Positions 34,120 to 40,227 of a DNA stretch of 40,227 nt are shown piece after piece. The position numbers and the translations under genes are program-made. Under the pieces are notes generated by a model. That model worked only from the letters and a program-made list of their open reading frames with translations. It made no database searches and had not been told where the DNA came from. The DNA lies in NCBI GenBank assembly GCA_002255985.1, contig NKIR01000017.1, positions 1 through 40,227 of the forward strand, written 5' to 3'. The stretch's first letter is position 1, and each line of letters starts with the position of its first letter. The stretch is from Sphingomonadaceae bacterium PASS1 (GTDB taxonomy: Bacteria; Pseudomonadota; Alphaproteobacteria; Sphingomonadales; Sphingomonadaceae).

Positions 34120-34823
34120 ACAAGGTGTTTCCTGACGCTAATGCCGCATTGAAAGGCCTGCTCGCCGACGGCATGACCATCATGTCGGGTGGCTTTGGCC
34201 TCGTCGGCAATCCGGAAAATCTGATTCCCGTGATCCGTGAAAGCGGCGTAAAAGACCTCACCATCATTTCCAACAATTGTGGAGCGGACGGTTTCGGCTT
34301 GTATACCCTTTTGGCTAACGGCCAGATCCGAAAAATGGTCTCGTCCTATGTAGGGGATAACCAGCTCTTCGAGCAGCTGTATCTTGAGGGCAAGCTGGAG
34401 CTAGAGCTCAATCCGCAAGGCACGCTCGCTGAGCGCATTCGTGCGGGCGGGGCCGGTATCCCGGCATTCTATACGCGCACCGGCGTCGGCACGTTCGTGC
34501 AGGACGGCAAGCCGATAGAGTCATTTGAAGGTGTGACATATCTTCGCGAGACCTGGCTTAAAGCCGATCTTGCGATCGTCAAGGCATGGAAGGCCGATCC
34601 GGCTGGAAACCTGATGTTTCGCAAGACTGCGCGCAACTTCAATCCGGTGATGGCAACAGCTGCCCGAACAACTGTCGTGGAAGTCGAGGAATTGGTCGCG
34701 GAGGGTGCGTTAGATCCGGAGTCGATCCACACGCCGGGCATTTACGTCGACCGGATTATCGTCGGCGCTCAATATGAAAAGCGTATCGAAAAGCGCACCG
34801 TTCGCCAAAGAGAGGCGGCATAA
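34116..34823 (+). CDS. pcaI: 3-oxoadipate CoA-transferase subunit A
   Basis: A 235-residue class I CoA-transferase alpha subunit with the CoA-binding [21 protein letters not shown] and the [22 protein letters not shown] blocks. With PcaJ it transfers CoA from succinyl-CoA to 3-oxoadipate. It starts in an ATGA overlap with catA and ends in a TAATG overlap with pcaJ, so the two subunits are made in tandem. Confidence 0.93.
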   Translation: MNKVFPDANAALKGLLADGMTIMSGGFGLVGNPENLIPVIRESGVKDLTIISNNCGADGFGLYTLLANGQIRKMVSSYVGDNQLFEQLYLEGKLELELNPQGTLAERIRAGGAGIPAFYTRTGVGTFVQDGKPIESFEGVTYLRETWLKADLAIVKAWKADPAGNLMFRKTARNFNPVMATAARTTVVEVEELVAEGALDPESIHTPGIYVDRIIVGAQYEKRIEKRTVRQREAA

Positions 34824-35467
34824 TGGCGTGGACGCGCGATCAGATGGCGGCGCGCGCAGCGCTTGAATTGCGCGATGGCTATTATGTCAATCTTGGCATC
34901 GGCATTCCGACGCTGGTTGCCAATCATATTCCGCCTGACATTCATGTCGTGCTGCAATCTGAAAACGGCATGCTGGGAATGGGACCGTTTCCCTACGAAG
35001 ATGAAGTCGATCCTGATCTGATCAATGCCGGCAAGCAGACGATCAGCGAGCTGCCCACGTCGAGCTATTTTTCGTCTGCGGAGAGTTTTGCGATGATCCG
35101 CGGCGGGCATATTGACCTTACTATTCTCGGCGCAATGGAGGTCGCGGCGAACGGCGATCTCGCGAACTGGACGATCCCTGGAAAGATGCTGAAAGGCATG
35201 GGCGGGGCGATGGACCTCGTTGCCGGTGTAAAAAGGGTCGTGGTTTTGATGGATCATGTCAGCAAGTCAGGTCAGCCGAAGATCCTCGAGCAATGCACAC
35301 TTCCGCTCACGGGTGCGCAGGTCGTTGACCTTATCATTACCGATCTATGTGTATTTGAATGCGACAAGAATAGCGGCGGTCTGGCACTAGTCGAACTCGC
35401 GTCTGATGTGACTTTCGCTCAGATTGCGACATCGACCGGGGCTGCATTTCGGGATGCACGTCCATGA
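34823..35467 (+). CDS. pcaJ: 3-oxoadipate CoA-transferase subunit B
   Basis: A 214-residue class I CoA-transferase beta subunit. It has [15 protein letters not shown] and the catalytic glutamate in [11 protein letters not shown], plus [14 protein letters not shown]. It pairs with the subunit encoded immediately upstream. It ends in an ATGA overlap with the thiolase gene. Confidence 0.94.
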   Translation: MAWTRDQMAARAALELRDGYYVNLGIGIPTLVANHIPPDIHVVLQSENGMLGMGPFPYEDEVDPDLINAGKQTISELPTSSYFSSAESFAMIRGGHIDLTILGAMEVAANGDLANWTIPGKMLKGMGGAMDLVAGVKRVVVLMDHVSKSGQPKILEQCTLPLTGAQVVDLIITDLCVFECDKNSGGLALVELASDVTFAQIATSTGAAFRDARP

Positions 35468-36675
35468 GCCAGCCCAATGCTTTCATTTGTGATGCTGTCC
35501 GAACACCAATCGGCCGCTACGGAGGCGCGCTGTCCGGCGTGCGTCCGGATGACCTTGCAGCGAATGCTATCGCTGCTCTCGTGGCACGAAACCCCGGGCT
35601 TGACGCAGAGCGTCTGGATGACGTGATTTTGGGTTGCGCCAATCAAGCCGGTGAAGACAATCGCAACGTCGCGCGAATGGCACTCTTGCTGGCGGGCTTG
35701 CCTGAAGCCGTGCCCGGGGTGACCGTCAACCGTCTTTGCGCAAGCGGCGCGGAAGCCGTCGCCATCGCCACTGCAAAGATCGCCTCAGGGCAGGTAGATG
35801 TCTGCATCGCCGGGGGTGTCGAAAGCATGAGCCGGGCACCTTTTGTTATGGGGAAAGCCGACCAGCCATTTTCGCGAAATACCCGGCTTGAAAACACGAC
35901 GATTGGCTGGCGCTTCATCAACAAAGAATTTGCGGCGCGGTTCGGGACTGATCCCATGCCGACGACGGCGGAGAATGTGGCTGAGAAGTTCGCCATTTCG
36001 CGCGGGGATCAAGATGAATTTGCATGGAATAGTCAGCAGCGCGCCGCCTCTGCAGCGAGATCGGGGTACATTGCTGAAGAGATTGCATCGATACCTGTGG
36101 TTACTGCAAAATCGACCACGACCGTGACGGACGACGAACATCCGCGCGCCGACACATCGCTTGAGGCTCTGGCAAAGCTTAAACCAGTCGTGCGGGATGG
36201 GGGCACTGTGACTGCTGGTAATTCTTCGGGAGTCAATGATGGCGCCGCCGCGCTTATCATTGCAAGCGAAGCAGCAATCACGCGATACGGCCTCATTCCG
36301 CGCGTACGTGTGCTTGGGGCGGCGGCTCGCGGCGTTGCGCCGAGATTGATGGGTATCGGTCCTGTTGCGGCGTCTCAAGCGCTCACCGAGCGCTTGGGGA
36401 TGAACATTACTGATTTTGACGTGATCGAAATCAACGAGGCGTTCGCGTCGCAGGTCATCGCTTGTTTGCGTGAGCTCGGACTTAGCCAGCATGACGACCA
36501 TGTCAATCGGTACGGCGGGGCTATCGCGCTTGGTCATCCGCTCGGAATGTCCGGGGCGCGACTGGTGCAGACGGCCACGCACCAGCTTCAGCAGGTTGGA
36601 AAAGGGCGGGCGCTTGTGACAATGTGTATCGGCGTCGGACAAGGCCTCTCGATCGCACTGGAGGCCGTGGCATGA
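35464..36675 (+). CDS. pcaF: 3-oxoadipyl-CoA thiolase
   Basis: A 403-residue thiolase with the nucleophile Cys in [18 protein letters not shown], the His in [11 protein letters not shown] and the Cys in TMCIGVGQG. Context in the pca genes makes it the beta-ketoadipyl-CoA thiolase that yields succinyl-CoA and acetyl-CoA. It is bounded by ATGA overlaps with pcaJ and pcaD. It is distinct from the beta-oxidation thiolase at 16994. Confidence 0.92.
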   Translation: MSQPNAFICDAVRTPIGRYGGALSGVRPDDLAANAIAALVARNPGLDAERLDDVILGCANQAGEDNRNVARMALLLAGLPEAVPGVTVNRLCASGAEAVAIATAKIASGQVDVCIAGGVESMSRAPFVMGKADQPFSRNTRLENTTIGWRFINKEFAARFGTDPMPTTAENVAEKFAISRGDQDEFAWNSQQRAASAARSGYIAEEIASIPVVTAKSTTTVTDDEHPRADTSLEALAKLKPVVRDGGTVTAGNSSGVNDGAAALIIASEAAITRYGLIPRVRVLGAAARGVAPRLMGIGPVAASQALTERLGMNITDFDVIEINEAFASQVIACLRELGLSQHDDHVNRYGGAIALGHPLGMSGARLVQTATHQLQQVGKGRALVTMCIGVGQGLSIALEAVA

Positions 36676-37466
36676 CCATGCGCGGTTCGTTCCGGACGCT
36701 CGACGGCTGCGAGATCGCTTATTGGGTCGATGGCTCTGCCGATGCGCCCGCTTTGCTATTGTCAAACTCGCTCGGCGCAACGCACAAGATGTGGGACGAT
36801 CAGGTTCCGGTCTTTGCGAAGCATTGGCGCACGGTTACATATGACACACGAGGCCATGGTGCCTCGGCGGCGCCTGCCGGGGCTTATTCGCTCGACCGGC
36901 TGGGCCGCGACGCTTTAGACCTTCTGGATCATTTGCAGATTGGCAAAACGCACTTTTGCGGAATCTCGCTTGGCGGCATGACCGGACAGTGGCTTGGGGC
37001 TCACGCCCCAACAAGAGTGGATCGGCTGATCCTCGCGCACACCTCCGCGTATTTGCCACCTGCCGCCGCCTGGCAGGAGCGCATCGAAACCGTCCTCAAG
37101 AATGGCGTCTGTAGCATTGCCGAAGCAGTCGTCGGTCGGTGGGTGAGCCCCGCCTTCAAAGATAACCACCCCGATAAATTTACCGAGTTGGTGGAGGCAG
37201 TGGCGAAGATCGATGCTGCGGGATACTCCGGTTGCTGCGCCGCGATACGAGACATGGATCAGCGTCCGTTGCTTTCAGCCATAAACGCGCCGAGCTTGAT
37301 CCTTGCCGGGCTCTGCGATCAGGCGACGCCACTGGCTCATTCCCAGCTCTTGGTTGACGCCATGCCGAACGCCAAGCTTGCGACAACCGATGGTGCGCAT
37401 TTGTCAAATCTAGAGTATGTCGACCAATTCAACAATCTCGTGCTGAAACATGTTCTGATGAACTGA
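36672..37466 (+). CDS. pcaD: 3-oxoadipate enol-lactonase
   Basis: A 264-residue alpha/beta-hydrolase. The nucleophile elbow is GISLGG, the oxyanion region SNSLGATHKMW is typical of PcaD, and the catalytic Asp (GLCDQATP) and His (DGAHLSNLE) are near the C-terminus. It hydrolyses 3-oxoadipate enol-lactone to 3-oxoadipate, the step before PcaIJ. The start is the ATG of an ATGA overlap with pcaF. It is the last gene of the operon, followed by a terminator. Confidence 0.93.
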   Translation: MTMRGSFRTLDGCEIAYWVDGSADAPALLLSNSLGATHKMWDDQVPVFAKHWRTVTYDTRGHGASAAPAGAYSLDRLGRDALDLLDHLQIGKTHFCGISLGGMTGQWLGAHAPTRVDRLILAHTSAYLPPAAAWQERIETVLKNGVCSIAEAVVGRWVSPAFKDNHPDKFTELVEAVAKIDAAGYSGCCAAIRDMDQRPLLSAINAPSLILAGLCDQATPLAHSQLLVDAMPNAKLATTDGAHLSNLEYVDQFNNLVLKHVLMN

Positions 37467-37530
37467 ATGGAAGGGGATATTGTGAGATGCACACTCCAAT
37501 ACTGAAGTCACCGGTCTCGGTGGGTCAAAG

Positions 37531-37923
37531 TCAATCGGTCGAGGCTATCCTCGATATTTTTAGCACGCAATTTTGCACGCGACATGCACTCCAACTGGCA
37601 TTGTCTTGTCTGGACATCCGGTAATCGCGGCAGCGTGCTGACGCGCTAACATGTCGCGATCCGGGCGCTGTTGCCTGTGTAGGGGTTGGATTATATTCCT
37701 GATCTTCAGTGGAAAGATCGTCATCTCCACCAAGAATAAGGGACGTTTGGTTTTGATTTTGCTTCCGCTTCTTGGGCTTCGGAACCGGCGTAATAAGGTC
37801 GGAACGCCTGCGCGTTTCCAATATGCTGCTGGTCGGCTGACCGTCCGCGTCAAGTTCCCAATGACGTCCCGGGTAGGCATATGGGGAATTGAGGATCGGA
37901 TGATGAAAAAACTGATCAGTCAC
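37531..37923 (-). pseudogene. N-terminal remnant of a restriction helicase-like gene (BPTD_3080-type)
   Basis: About 130 codons from a GTG at 37923 with GGGGGATCAA upstream. The first 70-80 residues (FFHHPILNSPYAYP, GRHWELDADGQPT, ILETRRRSDLITPVPKPKKRK) look like the N-terminus of the large DEAD/DEAH-type restriction proteins of the BPTD_3080 family, which run to roughly 1000 residues. After an ILGGDDDLSTEDQEYNPT stretch the similarity stops, and the frame ends at 37531 without any helicase motif. I therefore read it as a truncated gene. It overlaps the upstream HTH gene by 8 bp. The family assignment is from memory of the N-terminal pattern. Confidence 0.5.
37539..37563 (+). terminator. Rho-independent terminator of the iac-cat-pca operon
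   Basis: Stem TCGAGG (37539-37544) and CCTCGA (37549-37554) with loop CTAT, followed by TATTTTTAG. It is 73 bases after the pcaD stop. The stem is short but the T-run is in the right place on the plus strand. Confidence 0.6.
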
Positions 37924-38125
37924 TTGATCCCCCCTCGACAGCCTTCCCCCTGATGACGGCCTGCTGCTGGTCAATCCATTGATCGAGGTCGGACCGCCGG
38001 AAACGCCATTGCCCCCGGACTTTGAACGCCGGCAGCTGGCCGCGCTGAGCCATCGTATACACGGTCTTATCTGCGACCTTCAGCAATGCAGCGACCTCCG
38101 GCAAAGTGAGAATTGAATCCGGCAT
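37916..38125 (-). CDS. Excisionase/AlpA-like helix-turn-helix DNA-binding protein
   Basis: A 69-residue protein with a MerR-like excisionase HTH: LTLPEVAALLKVADKTVYTMAQRGQLPAFKVRGQWRFRRSDLDQWI. Such proteins act as small regulators or recombination directionality factors, and also occur upstream of restriction genes. The ATG at 38125 has GAGGAG upstream, and a TTG at 38155 in frame is less likely. It overlaps the restriction-like remnant by 8 bp, so it was the first gene of that unit. A 13-bp palindrome lies just upstream of its start. Confidence 0.75.
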   Translation of the reverse strand: MPDSILTLPEVAALLKVADKTVYTMAQRGQLPAFKVRGQWRFRRSDLDQWIDQQQAVIRGKAVEGGSSD

Positions 38126-38137
38126 GGACCCGTCACT

Positions 38138-38150
38138 CCTCGATTCGAGG
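38138..38150. promoter_or_regulatory. 13-bp palindrome overlapping the ribosome-binding site of the HTH gene
   Basis: CCTCGATTCGAGG is a perfect palindrome around a central base, 13-25 bases upstream of the HTH start codon. On the minus strand its end runs into the GAGGAG ribosome-binding site. It could be an operator for the encoded HTH protein or a small hairpin that masks the site. Confidence 0.4.
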
Positions 38151-38155
38151 GTCAA

Positions 38156-38642
38156 CGGATACCAGACTTTACCAAACTCGAATATCCCGTAAAGCTTGTG
38201 GTCGTCGGGACCGCCACACCTGCCTTCGTGCCAAGCTCAGATCGTCAGCCACCAAAAGGTCGAGTGGTGACCCGGCGATAGTTCGCTATCAGGCTCTCTC
38301 CCACCGCCAACGCACCGAGTTGCGAAACAAACTGTCTCCCCCGACCATGGACAGTGGCCATGGCATCTTGGAAACCGTTGAATTTCCGTGGTTTGTTGAG
38401 CGGAATGGCTTTCCACTGCCGCTTAACCACTTAGGGGCCGGGAGTTGGAAAAACCGCCCACCTACCGAGAGCGTCACGAACTTCATCACCTGCCCGAAAG
38501 CCTAAAGCATCGGAAATCTGCCATTCTCACTGGCCGAACCGCTTCTTTCGAGGTTCGGTCGATATGATGATCTCGCTGTCTGCGACGACCTACGCCACTG
38601 GCGTAGGTCCGACATTTGGAATTCTTTCCGCAGTTACGTCAT
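38156..38642. other. About 490 bp without a recognisable gene
   Basis: Short open frames exist on both strands (for example 38245-38430 minus) but none has a convincing start site or family pattern. The visible structure is a perfect 10-bp hairpin at 38587-38609 (GACCTACGCC, loop ACT, GGCGTAGGTC) just beyond the end of the leftward thioesterase gene, and a weaker GAACC/GGTTC repeat near 38535-38555. No T-run follows the hairpin. The stretch may be decayed remains from the rearrangements around it. Confidence 0.5.
38587..38609 (-). terminator. Perfect 10-bp hairpin downstream of the thioesterase gene
   Basis: A 10-bp perfect stem with a 3-base loop, 34 bases past the stop of the leftward thioesterase gene. 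It is well placed to end that transcript but has no T-run, so it may act as a 3' stabiliser rather than a classical terminator. Confidence 0.4.
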
Positions 38643-39068
38643 CTACTCTGCCACTCGTGCGATGATACGAAATGTCGCACTAGCCCGTGCAATCAGATCG
38701 TCATCTGCGAAAATCCGAGCGTTTGCGAAGGAAAGCGTGCGGCCAAGTTTGTCCGGCCGGGCGCGCACCTCCAGCCAATGACCAATCTTCCCAACATGCA
38801 GGAAATCGACCGCAAGATTGACGGTCAAAGCAGAGACATTCTGCATCTGAAGGATGCAGCTCAGACCCATGGCATTGTCAGCCAATGCTGATATGACGCC
38901 TCCATGGAGCAGGCCTCGTGCGTTGCAATGTTGCCTGTCGATCCTCAGTGCCAATATAAAATCTGGCCCTGATCGCTTGATATAGAGCGGCTCCCAAGGA
39001 TCGGTGACCGGACTTTGCCGGAAATGCGGTTCAAAGCCGGGCGGTATGGGATGTTCCGTGCCGGTCAT
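38643..39068 (-). CDS. PaaI-type hotdog thioesterase
   Basis: A 141-residue hotdog protein with the HGGVISALADNAMG catalytic helix (RGLLHGGV start, Asp in the helix) and the ALTVNLAVDFLHVG strand. It is a likely acyl-CoA or aryl-CoA thioesterase. It starts inside an ATGA overlap with the upstream alpha/beta hydrolase, so the two are made together. It is not the same protein as the thioesterase at 20473. The substrate is unknown. Confidence 0.85.
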   Translation of the reverse strand: MTGTEHPIPPGFEPHFRQSPVTDPWEPLYIKRSGPDFILALRIDRQHCNARGLLHGGVISALADNAMGLSCILQMQNVSALTVNLAVDFLHVGKIGHWLEVRARPDKLGRTLSFANARIFADDDLIARASATFRIIARVAE

Positions 39069-39973
39069 GACCGGTCCACAAAGTTAGTGATTGCGTCGAG
39101 GACCAGCGCTGGCTCCTCCAACTCGGGTGTATGGCCAAGGTGGTCGAAGGTCACGCTGTGCACGTCGCTATACAGCCGGGCCAGCGAATGTGCGTTACTT
39201 GCCGGATGCGAGCGGTCGGCGCTTCCCCAGATGGAGAGCATAGGCTGCGGCGGCTGGGGTAGTTCTTGCCGCTGGTCGAGGTAAAGCTGATAGGCGCTGG
39301 CCAGCGACCACATCGCACCATGTGCGAATGACCGCTCGGCACAGGAACAGAAATGCTCGACCTGTTCCCTTCGCCCGACAGACAAGCCATACCATTGCGG
39401 CATTCGACGCGGTGCCATGCGCTTCATGGTCAGCTGCCCAATAACGGGCTTGGCAAGAATGCCCTTAGGGTCGCGAGCTGCTTTCCATATCACGAACGCC
39501 TCTGTCCCTCCTGCCTGGATCAAGCAGAGGTGCGAAGCAAGCTCAGGCATGCGGTGGGCAATATCGATTGCAGCCAGGCTGGCTGCGCATGAAAAGGCAA
39601 AAATGCTTCCCTCACCGCAGACCGCACGAATGAAAGACGCCAGGTCATCATTTGTCTCATTAAAGCCGAAGCTGTAGCCGCTTAAAGTTGCGGAGAACCC
39701 CATTGCAGGCAATTCAACCACCACCACACGAAACTGTTTGGAGAATGCCTCTACCAGCGGACCATAGACTTCGATCGTCATTGGCGGGTCGACGGTAAAG
39801 ATAATCGTCGGTCCATTACCTTCGTCCAGATAGCGGTATTGCACCATGGGCGTTCGATGAAACCGTACATTCGGTGTTGTCTTGGCAGGCCAGCCGTTCC
39901 GGTACTGCTCCATTTTCTTTGCGCCATTCCAAGTGTCGATGCGCGCGCCGAGACTAGATATGAAGCTTCTCAT
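39065..39973 (-). CDS. Alpha/beta-hydrolase fold protein with atypical nucleophile elbow
   Basis: A 302-residue alpha/beta-hydrolase. The nucleophile position reads AFSCAAS in place of the usual GxSxG, giving AxSxA with Ser followed by Cys. The usual HG oxyanion stretch is FTVDPP. An acid (WGSADRSHPAS) and a His (DHLGHTPELEEP) remain in the expected places. The ATG at 39973 has AGGACAG upstream. The gene begins only 15 bp from the end of an IS21-family element, so its native promoter has probably been lost or replaced. It is coupled by ATGA to the thioesterase; the function is unknown. Confidence 0.8.
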   Translation of the reverse strand: MRSFISSLGARIDTWNGAKKMEQYRNGWPAKTTPNVRFHRTPMVQYRYLDEGNGPTIIFTVDPPMTIEVYGPLVEAFSKQFRVVVVELPAMGFSATLSGYSFGFNETNDDLASFIRAVCGEGSIFAFSCAASLAAIDIAHRMPELASHLCLIQAGGTEAFVIWKAARDPKGILAKPVIGQLTMKRMAPRRMPQWYGLSVGRREQVEHFCSCAERSFAHGAMWSLASAYQLYLDQRQELPQPPQPMLSIWGSADRSHPASNAHSLARLYSDVHSVTFDHLGHTPELEEPALVLDAITNFVDRS

Positions 39974-39988
39974 CAATTGCTGTCCTGC

Positions 39989-40227
39989 TGTTGATTGTCG
40001 TTGAGAAGTGACCCTTTATTTTCACTGAGAAGTGACCCGGGTGGTTGTTATGTCGCGCATTGCGGGTTTTGGGTCAAGAGGTTGGTTTTTCCTTTCTGTT
40101 TTTGGGCGCTGCGGCACTGGCGCGGAAGCGGAAGCTGTCATTCCCGGTCTCAAGGATGTGGCAGTGGTGCGTAAGCCGATCGAGGAGGGCTGTGGTCATT
40201 TTGGCATCACCGAACACACCGCCCCAT
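39989..40227 (-). mobile_element. End of an IS21-family insertion sequence (runs off the window)
   Basis: The 3' end of an istB gene is followed by the multiple terminal repeats typical of IS21 elements. TGAGAAGTGACCC occurs twice (40002-40014 and 40026-40038), and the outer end is probably TGTTGATTGTCG at about 39989. Only one end is in the window, so target duplication cannot be checked. Confidence 0.8.
40074..40227 (-). CDS. istB: IS21-family helper ATPase IstB, C-terminal fragment
   Basis: About 50 codons in the minus frame ending at 40074. They read [21 protein letters not shown] then [11 protein letters not shown], the conserved C-terminus of IstB, which assists the IstA transposase. 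The Walker motifs lie outside the window. The basic tail ([11 protein letters not shown]) ends the protein. Confidence 0.85.
   Translation of the reverse strand, partial: WGGVFGDAKMTTALLDRLTHHCHILETGNDSFRFRASAAAPKNRKEKPTS

Noticed and set aside
35785-36780. Minus-strand open frame of 331 codons opposite pcaF and pcaD
   Set aside because: It is an antisense shadow of two well-supported genes, with an Arg/His/Cys-rich composition and no recognisable domain.
38113-38505. Plus-strand open frame of 130 codons in the gap before the thioesterase
   Set aside because: No ribosome-binding site and no recognisable sequence pattern, and it runs through the HTH gene's upstream region; not supported as a gene.
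40002-40038. Two direct repeats that might suggest a CRISPR or other array
   Set aside because: Only two copies of a 13-bp unit, at the end of an istB gene; these are the normal terminal repeats of IS21 elements.

Overview
The window looks like accessory DNA from an alphaproteobacterium, most likely a sphingomonad. The reasons are a TonB-dependent receptor next to secreted peptidases, P450/acyl-CoA catabolic genes, IS481- and IS21-family elements, and the overall protein character. This is inferred from gene content; there is no rRNA or other phylogenetic marker. Nearly all DNA is coding and no tRNA, rRNA or CRISPR array was seen.

Region 1 (1-24161) is a catabolic island bracketed by two IS481-family elements in the same orientation: the 3' end of one at 1-142 and a complete one at 23159-24161. 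Minus-strand genes (4717 down to 166) encode a Tat-exported FAD oxidoreductase, a class III aminotransferase, an exported SRPBCC protein and a TetR regulator with an 18-bp perfect palindrome upstream. A divergent plus-strand run (4904-12783) encodes a CPBP-family membrane protease resembling microcystinase MlrA in size and active-site layout, a TonB-dependent receptor, an S10-type serine carboxypeptidase, a DUF885 metallopeptidase and an aldehyde dehydrogenase. A second plus-strand run (12900-23123), headed by a promoter with a 15-bp palindrome, encodes an acyl-CoA ligase, cytochrome P450, Zn alcohol dehydrogenase, thiolase, FadJ-like enzyme, thioesterase, BASS-family transporter and class I aminotransferase. 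Read together (inference), the island could import a bulky amide- or peptide-containing compound, hydrolyse it, remove amino groups, oxidise the carbon skeleton and pass it through beta-oxidation. I cannot match this gene set to a described pathway.

Region 2 (24194-37563) is more G+C-rich and is recognisable as an indole-3-acetate (auxin) degradation cluster. A MarR regulator (iacR) and an unexpected 2-keto-4-pentenoate hydratase-like gene run leftwards. A single chain of 15 genes runs rightwards: iacH-A-B-I-C-D-E-G, catB-C-A, pcaI-J-F-D. Of its 14 junctions, ten are ATGA overlaps and one is a TAATG overlap. The chain encodes conversion of indole-3-acetate to catechol, then ortho-cleavage through the beta-ketoadipate pathway to succinyl-CoA and acetyl-CoA. 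The reductase gene iacF, normally between iacE and iacG, is absent. A 12-bp palindrome lies inside the divergent promoter, and a rho-independent terminator follows pcaD.

Region 3 (37531-40227) is a patchwork: the N-terminal remnant of a restriction helicase-like gene behind a small excisionase-like HTH gene, about 500 bp without a recognisable gene, a two-gene minus-strand unit (alpha/beta hydrolase and hotdog thioesterase), and the end of an IS21-family element running off the window.
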